From assembly GCF_030272615.1 (NCBI RefSeq), contig NC_081415.1:510761873-510825872 (forward strand): 64,000 bases of DNA, written 5' to 3'. Shown here piece by piece: positions 32,566-44,302 of the stretch. The notes beneath the pieces were generated by a model. That model worked only from the letters and a program-made list of their open reading frames with translations. It was not told the DNA's origin and did no database searches. Every line of letters begins with the position of its first letter. The stretch's first letter is position 1. This DNA is from Cryptomeria japonica (Eukaryota > Streptophyta > Pinopsida > Cupressales > Cupressaceae). The translations under genes were made by a program, and so were the position numbers.

Positions 32566-33068
32566 GGAATGCTTTTGTTGAATATTTTAATTATGAATTG
32601 ATTAATTAAATTAAAAGTAATTAATTATTAATTACTCCATTTTGAAGGTTTTCATTTTACAAATTTTCTATTTGTAGATGTAAAAGGATAAAAGTGATCA
32701 TTATCTAAGTGCTTAATTTTATTAAATTGTGGTTTTTAAATTTTTTTTTCTTAAAACAGACAATTTGATAACGATATCTATGGATGTCTTTTTATTTTTT
32801 ATTTTTTTAAATATAGACATGCCAATTCAATTACAGTAAAAATCCTCAAAACCCTCTCTTCAATCCTTTCCAAGTGTCCATTAAAGATTTAGAAATCGAG
32901 GGTAAACCTCGACAATAGCGTGTATCAGACTTATTAAGACATTTTAAATTTCCACTCGGACTAATCAGACAAATTGGGCATCCAAAAAGTCATCACCAAA
33001 CCGACTAACATCATAAACAAGCTGCTGGTCCATCTCACCCCAGGTGTAACATGCCGACATTGCCACCT
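32566..33068. other. Spacer upstream of the E2 gene
   Basis: AT-rich sequence, becoming less AT-rich after about 32850. It presumably includes the distal promoter of the E2 gene. No specific element can be supported. Confidence 0.4.
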
Positions 33069-33075
33069 TATAAAA
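33069..33075 (+). promoter_or_regulatory. Candidate TATA box of the E2 gene
   Basis: TATAAAA 150 bp before the ATG, leaving room for a 5' UTR of about 120 nt. Supported by position only. Confidence 0.5.
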
Positions 33076-33224
33076 TCAAGCACATTCACAACATTTCTCA
33101 AACCACCAGCGCAAGCAAATTCAGTGGGGAGAAAAATTAAAAAAGCAGGAAGCGGAGAAAGCTAGAAAACATCAATTCCAAAGAAATCCCAGATAGTCTG
33201 GATTACTAGTAAGAGTAAGAAAAC

Positions 33225-33955
<731 letters not shown>

Positions 33956-34674
33956 GTAAAATGTGTAATTAGATACCATGACTTAGATTTCTGTAGATAC
34001 AGGATATAGTGTTGAATGGTAGTTTAATCATTGTATATGATACAGAGCAGTTTTTATATTTGTACAATAATTGCAAACTACGAGGGATGCAGAATTTTTT
34101 TTTTGTTTTGTTTTGGTCATGAATTGGGTCTTTGCTTAGATGGGAAAAGCATTAGCTTTTGGGTCCAATCTGGGTTGTATTGGAAAGCTTGGAGGACATG
34201 TTTGGATTATGTTGTTCTGTTTAGCCATGGTTAGATGCTAGTCTGATTTATTTGCTCAGTGGTGAACTTAATCTAAAATTGGAAATGGAAAAGTTTTGGC
34301 CTTTTCTTGAAGTTTTTTACAATAAATCAAAAAGTCTGCAGTGCTAGTAGACATGACTTTTCCACAGTTTATGAAGATGTTTTTGATCATTTTTTTAATA
34401 TTAAATATGATTATAGAAGTCTTACTAGTAAAGATTTTAAAAGTGAAAAATAAGATGTTTCTCATATTCCTGGTGAATCATTATAATTGTCTGTCATAGA
34501 TTTGACATTATATTATTGTCAGATTTTTGATGATTGTTAGAAGTATCCTGATGGTTTTTGAATTTAAAAAAAAAATACAATATATGTATAGTTGTTAATT
34601 TGAAAATTTTAATGCAATAAAATAACAATCTTGTAAAAGGGTTCTCTTTGAACTTAACTAACTATGAATGTCTA
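33956..34674 (+). other. E2 3' UTR and spacer
   Basis: The 3' UTR probably ends within the first 150-300 bp (aataattgc near 34068), but no clear poly-A signal can be fixed. The rest is AT-rich without features. Confidence 0.4.
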
Positions 34675-35030
34675 AAATGGGCCAATGCCAACGCGTTGGC
34701 AAATATAGAGATTATTTGTAGTGGTAATTAATTGGTGGATTTGTGTGTTAAATAGATACATAGTGTCTATTTGGTCCCAAGCGAAGGTTTTTTATGTACC
34801 CCGAGTAGCAAGTATAATTTTGTTAGTGTATAGATTCAATGTGGCAGCAACCAAGTGTCTTATGTGCCCCCAAACAAAGATTTCTTATGTTTCTTATGTG
34901 CCCCCAAGTAGCAACTATAATTTTGTTTGTATATGAAAAAATAAAATGGGAATTGTCTAAAATGGGCCAATTTTAAGGAATGTGCGTCTTCTGTGTCCCC
35001 TAAGTAGCAACTATAATTTTGTTTCTGTAA
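34675..35030 (+). repeat. Three dispersed ~100-bp repeat copies
   Basis: The phrase agtagcaactataattttgt or a close variant occurs near 34805, 34907 and 35000. Each is preceded by a (c)cccc run after tatgt/ctgtgt. The phrase aaaatgggccaat occurs near 34676 and 34961. Probably a local tandem array that has decayed. Confidence 0.75.
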
Positions 35031-35170
35031 AATGGTAATGTCTAAAATATAAATGCAAAGGAACTTTTTTCCATAAAGAGGAAAGAGAGAAAATTTAGTC
35101 GCGGTTGAGTCAAAGTGGAAGTGAGGAAGATGAAATCCCACTTATTAGGAGGAGGAAGCTTGCAAGTCTC

Positions 35171-35500
35171 TTATTGTTGTTAGAACACTTCCACAAAAAA
35201 AACATTCCTTCACCTCATGGTTCACCATAAAAATCACCACCTAGGCCACCTCCTCATGTCCAAAGTGGAAGTGAGCTTATTGTTATTAGAACATCTCCAC
35301 CGAAAAAAACATTCCTTCACCACTTCACGATTCACCATTCACCATTCACCGTAAAAATCACCACCTAGGCCACCTCCTCATGTCCAAAGTCCTCCACCAG
35401 ACCAACCTACATCTCAAACTCTAACTACTCGTATTCCTATTCCAATTCCTATTCCAGCCATCAAATTCACATTCCTATTCCAGCCATCAAATTCACATTC
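35171..35500 (+). repeat. Tandem repeats, ~108 bp x2 and 27 bp x2
   Basis: Two copies (about 35171-35270 and 35277-35389) contain aacattccttcacc and atcaccacctaggccacctc. The second has three copies of gattcacc/attcacc. At 35448-35500 the unit cctattccagccatcaaatt is repeated in tandem. Low-complexity C/A-rich DNA. Confidence 0.8.
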
Positions 35501-35754
35501 TTTCACCTCCTCATTCTCCCCCACACATAGCATTAACTTCACCTCCTCAGACTCTAATAAAATCAACCTTTGGGTGATGGTGGACAACAATATGAGTCTT
35601 GGCAGGAAATAGAAGTTGAAAATATTGACACAGACATAACTACTTCACTGGTAGAACAAGCCGAGAGCTCCCAAGATGCCACTCGGATTATGCCCTTAAC
35701 TACTCCTCATCCTTCATAAACAAAGACTTCAAAACTTCTCTTTTAGCTTAATCA

Positions 35755-37360
35755 TATATTTCACAAGGTTCAGATTAACAATCTGCTCAAGAGTGAGCCT
35801 GCATTAGTACATCTTGAGAACCTCCTTTTCTATACGATGATCCACCCAGATATCCTCAAAGCGATGCACATGTATGATGGATTTCTTAATCCTTTTCTTC
35901 ATCCCTCGATAATCAAAATCTTCCCTTGACTTAAAAATTTTGAGTTTACTTTCTTGCATCTCAGTCTCCATGGCTTTGGCTTTGATTGATGTGACAAGAG
36001 AATACTGATCAATCTTCAATGGGTTAGTTGTAGAAATCCCCATCCCAACCTTATGTTTGACAAATTGATGAGCATGCACAGCCATGATTTGTCTTCCCAA
36101 CTCCATAAGAATAATCCTATCAGTTGAGTATCTAGGATGTATGTATGGCTACCCACTATAGAATCCAACTCTCATATAAGTAAAAGTCAGGAATTGAAGG
36201 AACACACAATGATACTCATTCACTCTTTCCCATGCTTCATCTTAAACCCTTCTATTCTTCAGAGTCTTCTCAAACTGGCACATGAAATAACCAAAGAAAG
36301 CATCTTGAATCCTCATGAAATGTAATTTTCTAGGTCTCAAGGGCAGCTGATCATAGTATTCCTACACTGGTATAAGTGAGCGATCACCCTTGGTAGAAAG
36401 ACCAGGGAAATGTCTAAGTGATGCTGCTAAATACATTGAGTATAAGTTCATATAAAATGTCATAGTGGTAGGGACTGCTGCAAGTTGTTCACACAAATCA
36501 TCATTGATGACCTCTCCCCATGAAATATGATGGGACTACCTTATGAACATGATAAACTAATATATCCAAGGCTCAAAAACATTAGAAAAATCAAGACCCA
36601 ACATTCTGCCAAGGAGAGCGACGATGTCTCCAATTTCCCACTTGAAGTCACATCGGTATAACTTAGCCCACCTCGTGAAAGTGGCCCGTGGCTCATGAAT
36701 CCACCTATTGCCATGGCATTTACAGTCCTTTTCTCTCTTGACATAGTACTCAGCTACACTATCCCTAGAAATTTATATATACACAGGTACGAATGGTATT
36801 CTGAAAAATTTCTCAATGGTATCCATATGAAGGCGAATTATTGCCTCCCCATCATCATTTCTGATGATTCTAGTCTCCCTGTCAAAATGATGAGAACAAG
36901 CAAGGACAAATTCAGGTTCAAGTGCAACCACTGGAAAAGAAGAAGCGTGGTGAATGTGGTTCTCCGACAAACGCTGCATATTACTATCTTTTGGATCCTC
37001 CACCCTTTTGACGAATTTTGATATGTCAACATGCCCCACTTCCATATCCTTGATATGATCCATAGGAGAGGAAACATGTGTAGGAGAAACCTCATTCTGG
37101 TATTTGTCATATTTGTATTTCATCTTCTTGGGAACGAAGGATGATGACAAATATGTCGTTAAAGAACAATCCGACATGCTGCGATGAAGACTCAAAAGTG
37201 TCAAAGCAACATCAAAATCAGATGCAACTAACATCTTCTCATCTTCAAACGAGAAAAACTCTAACCCTTGCACTTCATGATTTTGTGAGAGGAAGATGGG
37301 AAATAAAAAGAGATTCTTGAAACTTGACTTTAACCAATTTCGGATCTTGGGAAACATTTT
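35755..37360 (-). pseudogene. Degenerate retroelement-associated reading frame
   Basis: On the minus strand the longest open piece (37357-36773, 194 codons) starts MFPKIRNWLKSSFKN. It includes SPMDHIKDMEVGHVDISKF and ends with DDGEAIIRLHMDTIEKFFRIP, a motif that resembles the N-terminal part of plant retroelement or plant-mobile-domain-like proteins. Related-looking pieces follow in other frames at 36744-36541 and 36106-35804 (charged, KAKAMETEMQESKLKIF). I cannot name the family with certainty. Multiple frame changes indicate a dead copy. It lies downstream of the minus-strand gypsy pol and could belong to that element or to a neighbour. Confidence 0.5.
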
Positions 37361-39439
37361 ATAAGTATACGAGTGGGGAAGGACAAATATGCAGTCAGAC
37401 TTTTGAAACGCGAATGCAAGTATACTTGTAAAAAGGGAAAATGGAGAAATGGGTGAGAAAGAGATTTCAGCATGTGGGAAATGACGTGAATGGAATGTAT
37501 GGATAAAGGCAAAGGGTATGGATGAAAATGGAAATATTTTAGGAAAATCACTTTCAAGAAAATGGGAAGAACTCTAAACATTTAATCTAGTTCTAAAACC
37601 TCGATTTTGAAAGAATGGGTATTTTTCATATTTGAAACTTGGAATTTTAACAAAAGATGGTTAAAATATTCTAACCATAAGGGAAGATCAATTATTTCAT
37701 GCTTCTTTCAATTGGGATTTTGAAACCTAAATGCAAGTAAAGAGGTAAAATGATGAAGATCAATGCAATTCACAAATTGCTTTGGAAAGGGGAAAATCTT
37801 TCTCACAAAACCGATTTTGAGGCAAAACTAACATATATACAAAGATCAAGCAAAGAAATAAAACCAACAAGACAAGAAAAAAAGAAAAAAAGAAAAGGAA
37901 TCACACCTTGCTTCAATCCAAATGCTCTTCCAAGGAAATGCAACAATCCTTGTGATGAAGAAGCAAATCCCTTAAATAAGTAACCAAACGAACTCCCAAA
38001 AACCTAGCCATGTTTTCCAAACTTAGATTGGGAGACTAAACAACAAAAACGTGGCACGAAATGCAAGTAAAATGACACAAGAACTGGTCAAATCTTCCTT
38101 TAACCTCAATGCCTAAGTGAAAGAAGCAAAAATGACTTTGAAGAGAAAGGATTCGTGGCATTTTGAAGGAGAAAATCGTGGAATTTATAAAACACATGTT
38201 TGATGTCAAATACCATGAAACCAACATTCACGATCTCCAAATGGCGTGAAGAGAGTGTAAGAATGCATGAAAGTAGCAATGGATTATAAACGCCTTCTTC
38301 TTCCTAAGATTTCTCTACAAAAATTGGTGGAAAATGTCAACCAAAACCTTCAAAAATGTTGGCCGGGTTCTTGGAAGAATGCAACAAGTTTCATTTTGCA
38401 TGTAAGAATGAAAATCGAGTTTCTTTTTTCATTTTACAAGTTTAAAATGACACTTTTCTTGGCACAAGGAAAAATCGGGTTTTTGAGACCATATTGTAGG
38501 TTTAAAATACCTTTATTTTCATTCTAGGAACAAATCAGGTTTCTAAAACTCAATTGCAAGTTTAAAATGACACTTTTTTTCATTCTAGCAAAATTGGGTT
38601 TTTGAGAGAGAAATATAAGTTATAACAACTTGCAACAGGAAAATAAAATCCCCTTAACAAGTTTTAATAACTTAACTTAAAAAAGAACTTGTAATGGGGA
38701 AAATAAATTCCCTTTACAAGTGACTTGAAAAAGAAAACATGTAATAAGGAGAAAAAATCCTTATTACAACTAAAAAACAACTAAAGAGGAACTTTATAGA
38801 AGAATTACAAGTGACTTTTAAATTTAAAATATAAAATTAAGTTGTAACTTATCCAAAAAGTTCCTACATGACCAAAAAGAAACAAGGGGGAAATTAAAAG
38901 TAAGTTACAAGTTATTTTTACATAAAGTGAATTTGTAATTAACCAAAAATTTCCCTACAAATACTAAAACAAAGGAAAACATTAAAACTTGCAAGTTAAG
39001 GAAAATTTCCCACCTGCAGTTAGGGAGAAAAAACCCGAAATTGAAGGAAAGAGATAGCAAACGAACCCAAAATGCGATGAAATTTGAAACTTGGTTTAAG
39101 GATGAACTGAGGATTAGTCCAGTCCAGCGATAAGGCAAAATTCTACCTCAGGAAGTGTGCAATAGAGTGAAATTTTCATTTTTTGACAAAATTTTTATGT
39201 AATGGTCCATCATTTTTGAAAACAAAAATAAGGACAACAACGTGCTTTGATTGGGGAATTCTTTCATTTATCCTTCTAGATTGTGAAAGAAAAGAAACTA
39301 GATCTCTAAATGCCTTCCTTTTATCCATTGGGCCACAAATTCAATCAACGGAAAACAAATAAACCAAAAAGACAAAAGACAAAAAGAAAAAAGAAAAAAG
39401 ATATAGACATTATTTACAAGAAGTTACGTCAAAATTTCA
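37361..39439. other. Untranslated retroelement-like region with tandem repeats
   Basis: Downstream (minus sense) of the gypsy pol, probably its 3' untranslated part and LTR remnants; no LTR boundary was identified. 38409-38600 holds three to four units of about 61 bp, each starting aatc(g/a)ggttt and containing gtttaaaatgacac. 38640-38900 has looser repeats of aacttgtaa and tacaagtgactt. Confidence 0.55.
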
Positions 39440-39597
39440 TTCAAAGTAATACTTCAAATGCTGCCACTACAAAGCAACACAAATGACGTACCATCACGAT
39501 AAGCAGAGATAAAACTATCTTCTCCAGCAATATGATTAATTGTGAAAGGGCCTAGCCAAAGAGAATTAAATTTTCCATGAGAACCCTTTGGTTCCCT

Positions 39598-40345
39598 TCA
39601 ATTATCCCAATGCAACACACGATCACCAACTTGGAATCCTCTTTGCTTTGCTTTTTTGTCAAAAAGGACTTTGACTTGTTGTTGGTGCTGAGCGATCCAG
39701 TCCACCACTTGTGTTCTTTGTTCTTCCAGCTGAGAAAGGTACATGATCCTCTTGTCTAAAACATTCTCAAAATTTTCATCTTTAATTGCTTTAGCCAATT
39801 TAGAGTAGGAAGTTCCAAAGTAATGGGTATTTCTACATTGATCCCATAAAGAAGCTAAAATGGTGACATACCAATATCCCTTTTGGGTGTAATTATGTTT
39901 GCCCATAAAGCATCACAAAGAGCCTTATGCCAAGACCTTTGATTTTATTCCATAAGCTTGTGAATAATGGTAATCAAGTTCTTGTTACTTGATTCTGCCT
40001 GACCATTACCTTGAGAATAATAGTTAGATGAATGAGTTAACAAAATACCATATTCAAAACAAAATTGTGTGATCTTAGAGGAGAAAAATGTGGCTGCATT
40101 ATTAGTCATGATGTTGTGTGGAACGCGAAACTTGGATATAACATGTTCTCCTTGAGAAATCTGCATACTATTTTAGAAGTAGAATGCTTTACTGGTATTG
40201 CCTCCACCCACTTGGTGAAGTAATTTGTAGCTGTAAGGACATATGAATTTCTTTCACTTGAAGAAGGGTTGATAACACCAATGAAATCAATTTCCCATTC
40301 CCGGAAAGGTTCTTCAACAATCACCAGTTTTAATGGTAATGCCAC
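39598..40345 (-). pseudogene. Gypsy integrase and C-terminal tail
   Basis: WEIDFIGVINPSSS carries the first catalytic Asp. KFRVPHNIMTNNAATFF has Asn where the second Asp (TDN) is expected, and SQGNGQAESSNKNL keeps the Glu. Frames shift at about 40130 and 39925. The tail (39906-39598) has MGKHNYTQKGYWYVTIL, QLEEQRTQVVDWIAQHQQQ and FDKKAKQRGFQVGDRVL, typical of the gypsy integrase C-terminus. Inactive. Confidence 0.88.
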
Positions 40346-40504
40346 AAGCTTCTATTTGCCCACAAATTGCTAGCAATGTATACATTTATGCACCCATCTA
40401 AAAGCATCTTGAAAGGGCATAGGCCAATAATACTTAGCTCTCAAAATTTTGTGAGCAGTCACTGGTGCGGAAAAATGACCACTGCAAGCCTTATCATGGA
40501 AATA

Positions 40505-41161
40505 TTATAGCAATTTGGCTTGTTGTGCTTTATCAACATAACGAAGGAAAGTTCCATCAATTGCTCTTTTGTACAAACTAGTATCCCATAATATAAAGTT
40601 TGCAACTTTCAGCTTGATACTCCTCTTTTCATTGAATGACAAATATTGTGGACATTCACCATAAGTCAAGAAAAATGCTATATTAGAATACCATTCATCG
40701 GTAGCATTGGCAAACAACACCTTGGGAAGACATTCAGAATCGTCCAGTTCTTGCTCCTTTAGAATGCCTTCTGGCATGAGCTGGCAAAGTCCTCTCCCTT
40801 GAACAAGCTTTGTAGGCGTGATCTCCAAATCATACTCTTGGATTTTGGCAATCCAATTCCCTCTTTTTGTGCCAAATTCTTGTTGCATCAAGATAGACTT
40901 GACCAACGTATCAGGAACTAACACAATAGTATGAGAATTTAGAATGTAAAAACAAAAATTCTTGACTGCTTTAACAACAACACAAGTATTCTTCTCAACA
41001 AATGAATACTTGAGTTCATGAGATTTTAGAGGATAACTCATGAAAGCAATAGGAGATTCAATCTCCTTTGAATTCTTCTGCATTAGAATAGAAAACATAT
41101 TATGCTCGGAAGAATAACTATACATGATAAACTCCTTGGTGTAGTTGGGACATACCAACAT
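40505..41161 (-). pseudogene. Gypsy RNase H and tether
   Basis: 218 codons open. The order is EFIMYSYSSEHNMFSILMQ, SPIAFMSYPLKSHELKYS, EKNTCVVVKAVKNF and KRGNWIAKIQEYDLEITPT, matching the gypsy RT-RNase H tether and RNase H (normally DAS.., YS..EKE, VFTDH..). The first Asp motif is weak (YSYSSE). A linker with ECPQYLSFNEKRSIKLKVANF leads toward integrase. Confidence 0.8.
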
Positions 41162-41292
41162 AGGCGCGTGAGCAATTGCATCCTTGATTTCATTGAATGC
41201 AGCTTTTCCTTCTGAATTCTAGCAGAAAATGGTCTTTCCTTTCATCATATCCATGATATGACGAATCTTTTCGCAAAGTCCAGAATGAATCT

Positions 41293-42225
41293 TCACAGAA
41301 AATTTACCTTACCAAAGAAGGAAAGAACAATGATGTTACTAGATGATAAATGAATAGTTTGAATAGATTTAACCCTTTCAGGATCAATTTTAATCCCCTC
41401 CTTGGAAACAATATGACCAAGAAGTTTTCCCTCGGTTACCCTAAAAACTGATTTCTTGGGATTAAGAGAAATGTTATGCTTACGACATCTTTCAAGTACA
41501 TCTTTTAAGTGAAAAAGATGATTCTCACGGTCTTTGGAAAAAATAGTAAGATCATCAAGATACACTAAAATATATCTTCCCATAGTACCACAGAAACCCA
41601 AGTCCATAGCTCATTGGAAAGTAGCTCCGGCATTGATCAACCCAAAAGGCATTCTACAGTAGGAAAACATACCCCATAGAGTAGTGAATGCAGTCTTATG
41701 TTGATCAGATTCACTAACCTCAATTTGATTATATCTTGAAAATCCATCTAACATAGATAGCATTTCAGATCCTATCACTATATGCAATACTTGATCCATG
41801 ATTGGAAATGGATAGTTATCCTTTAGTGACAATTGGTTAACATTTCTGAAATCAACACAAATACACATTTCTCCATTCTTCTTATGCACTAGAACTATAT
41901 TTTCCAACCACGTTGAATGATGGATGGGAAAGATAATTTGAGCATCAAGCATGTTTTGAATCTCAGAAATAATGGTACCTGAGATTTTTGGATTATATTG
42001 GCGCTACTTTTGTCTAAAGGGTACTGCACCAAGCTTTAGGGGAATATCATGCTGCACCTCCTTGGGTTGAAAAGATTTAAGATCATTGTATGAATATGCC
42101 AAGACATCACAGTATTGGTGCAAAAGCTGAATGAACTGATCTCTTTCATTCGAAGTGCAATTATTACCAATATTGTCAAATTTTAGGTCTTCATTTGAGC
42201 CGATATTATATTTCTCATATCCCAT
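41293..42225 (-). pseudogene. Gypsy reverse transcriptase
   Basis: The pre-RT motif DIPLKLGAVPFRQK ends near 42004. The RT frame 41952-41611 has VHKKNGEMCICVDFRNVN, LKDNYPFPIMDQ, MLDGFSRYNQI and MPFGLINAGATFQ. It is followed by TGA where Arg (CGA) is usual, then AMDLGF and the catalytic YLDD with LTIFSKDRENH (41607-41293), and FRVTEGKLLGHIVSKEGI. Catalytic Asp residues are present; the nonsense mutation and downstream frameshift inactivate it. Confidence 0.9.
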
Positions 42226-42243
42226 AGGAGAATCAACATTTTC

Positions 42244-43085
42244 TTATTGTCGTTTCTTGATATAACGATCATGTTGATTGAAATTGATTTCAAGAGAAAC
42301 CAACCCCTTGGGAATTTTATTTCCTTTCAGCTGAAGAATATTTTTGTCTGATTCAGATGATGTTTCTGACATTGAATTTGATGATGAAGAGGAAGGAGAA
42401 TTAATCCCTTTGAAGTACAGGTTGTTGAAACCATCTTCTGCTTTCAAGAAATTATTAATCTGCTTATCATCATTGAAAATATGCCAGCGATCCCAATTGT
42501 CAGGCACACTGGATCTGCAGTTCAATTCAATAATATATTTATCTTGACCAAAGTCAAGATGAGGAACCAACAAAGTAGCTAAAACAACAAGGGAATCAAC
42601 CCTATCATTGTACTCATGAGGCACAAATGAGATGCTAAAAGCATCAAAATATTCAATATTTTCCCATACCAAATTACGATAATGCTTGAGTCTATCATTT
42701 CTTGTTTGATATATACTCCTTACTTGAAAAACTACTAATTTTGCATCACCTTAGGCGTGAAGATTTCTAATTCCTCTTTTCAATGCAACGCTCATTCCTA
42801 ACAGAAGTGACTCATATTCAATCATATTGTTAGTATTAACAAATTGCAATTTGAAGGAATAAGGGAAGATATTTCCCTTAAGAGATATGATAACTATGCC
42901 ATCTCCAAATCCATTTGTAGCCTACACTCATCCAAAATGGATGCATCATGAAAAGAAAAGTTATCATCTTCTCCCATAGGAGAATATGAACTTTCTTCTT
43001 GTGTAGGAGAAGAGAAAAAATCTTCTTGTTGATTAGACAATCGAGCATTTTCATCAGCAACAAGAGATGAAGCTTCTTCAACCAT
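42244..43085 (-). pseudogene. Gypsy N-terminal RNase H-like domain and linker
   Basis: The frame from 43085 begins with an acidic, Ser-rich stretch and FHDASILDE (first Asp of an RNase H fold). After a frame change it reads ISLKGNIFPYSFKLQF, NNMIEYESLLLGMSVALKRG, GDAKLVVFQVRSIYQT and FSISFVPHEYNDRVDSLVVLA, the pattern of the RVT_3 (aRNH-type) RNase H found in Tat-clade gypsy elements. The following linker has RSSVPDNWDRWHIFNDD, a Ser run and KGNKIPKGLVSLE. A TAG interrupts HA*GDAK. Confidence 0.75.
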
Positions 43086-43117
43086 GATGTATGAACCTGA
43101 AGATTATTAGAACATAA

Positions 43118-43625
43118 TGTTATTAGGGATCACATCCTTGTAATATTTATATATAATGTTCTAATATAAGGTTATAAAATCTTATATATTATATTCTTTA
43201 TAAGCATATCCCATTTGAAATAATTATAATCTAATAACTATTAGATTATTAATTATTAATGAGTAGGGATATTGAAAAGGTGTGACTAGTGAAGCCACCC
43301 TTCCTCATATATTTAAGGAGGTTCTCTCCCATTTGGGAGTGGTTAGAATTTGGAGCTTTATGGTGAGTTGTATCACTATGCATACGAGGTATTATTGGCC
43401 ATGTGGAAGTATTGGAGGAGTGTCCCCAGGTTCATGTCTATTTTATGATATACTATATTTGTAAGTGTTTTAATTAAATGATGCTTTATGGGGTTTTTAA
43501 CCCGAAAGGGTTTTCCCCATGTATATCTTGTGTAATGTGTACATTTATGCATGTATGTTTCACATTTCATTTACTTTATGATCTTGTTTATAATGATTAG
43601 TATCCTAAGATCCTAATTTCTAACA
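43118..43625 (+). repeat. Copia-type 5' LTR next to the assembly gap
   Basis: Starts TGTTATTAGGGATC and ends GATCCTAATTTCTAACA, so the ends are inverted-repeat-like. It is followed immediately by the PBS TGGTATTAGAGC. 508 bp. The interior of the element runs into the N gap. Inserted next to the 5' edge of the gypsy pol. Confidence 0.8.
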
Positions 43626-43637
43626 TGGTATTAGAGC
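43626..43637 (+). promoter_or_regulatory. Copia primer binding site
   Basis: TGGTATTAGAGC, one mismatch to the tRNA-iMet complement, directly after the LTR. Confidence 0.85.
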
Positions 43638-43802
43638 CTATTAGGCTATACTAATCATTTTTACAGATTATTCTAGAAGATCTATAGAACTTGATGGGAA
43701 AATTCCTTATGCTCAATCAACATGTATGCTATATCATTAAGTAATTTCAAAATACTCATAAAATCAAGCTTCCACATTCAAGTAAGTATACTTTGTGAGC
43801 CT

Positions 43803-44302
43803 NNNNNNNNNNNNNNNNNNNNNNNNNNNNNNNNNNNNNNNNNNNNNNNNNNNNNNNNNNNNNNNNNNNNNNNNNNNNNNNNNNNNNNNNNNNNNNNNNN
43901 NNNNNNNNNNNNNNNNNNNNNNNNNNNNNNNNNNNNNNNNNNNNNNNNNNNNNNNNNNNNNNNNNNNNNNNNNNNNNNNNNNNNNNNNNNNNNNNNNNNN
44001 NNNNNNNNNNNNNNNNNNNNNNNNNNNNNNNNNNNNNNNNNNNNNNNNNNNNNNNNNNNNNNNNNNNNNNNNNNNNNNNNNNNNNNNNNNNNNNNNNNNN
44101 NNNNNNNNNNNNNNNNNNNNNNNNNNNNNNNNNNNNNNNNNNNNNNNNNNNNNNNNNNNNNNNNNNNNNNNNNNNNNNNNNNNNNNNNNNNNNNNNNNNN
44201 NNNNNNNNNNNNNNNNNNNNNNNNNNNNNNNNNNNNNNNNNNNNNNNNNNNNNNNNNNNNNNNNNNNNNNNNNNNNNNNNNNNNNNNNNNNNNNNNNNNN
44301 NN
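43803..44302. other. Assembly gap, exactly 500 N
   Basis: The round size suggests a placeholder of unknown true length. Open frames across it are artefacts. Confidence 0.99.

Larger units (their letters stand above)
39440..43085 (-). mobile_element. Ty3/gypsy retrotransposon pol region, degenerate
   Basis: In minus-strand order the recognisable domains are an RNase H-like (RVT_3 type) domain, a linker, reverse transcriptase, RNase H, integrase and a C-terminal tail. RT-RNase H-integrase is the gypsy order. The upstream RNase H-like domain is unusual. Stops and frameshifts separate most pieces. No LTRs were paired. A copia LTR (43118) cuts in just upstream, so gag is missing from the window or lost in the gap. 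Confidence 0.85.

Noticed and set aside
32501-32575. Functional tRNA gene
   Set aside because: A and B boxes are present, but no complete cloverleaf or acceptor stem can be drawn.
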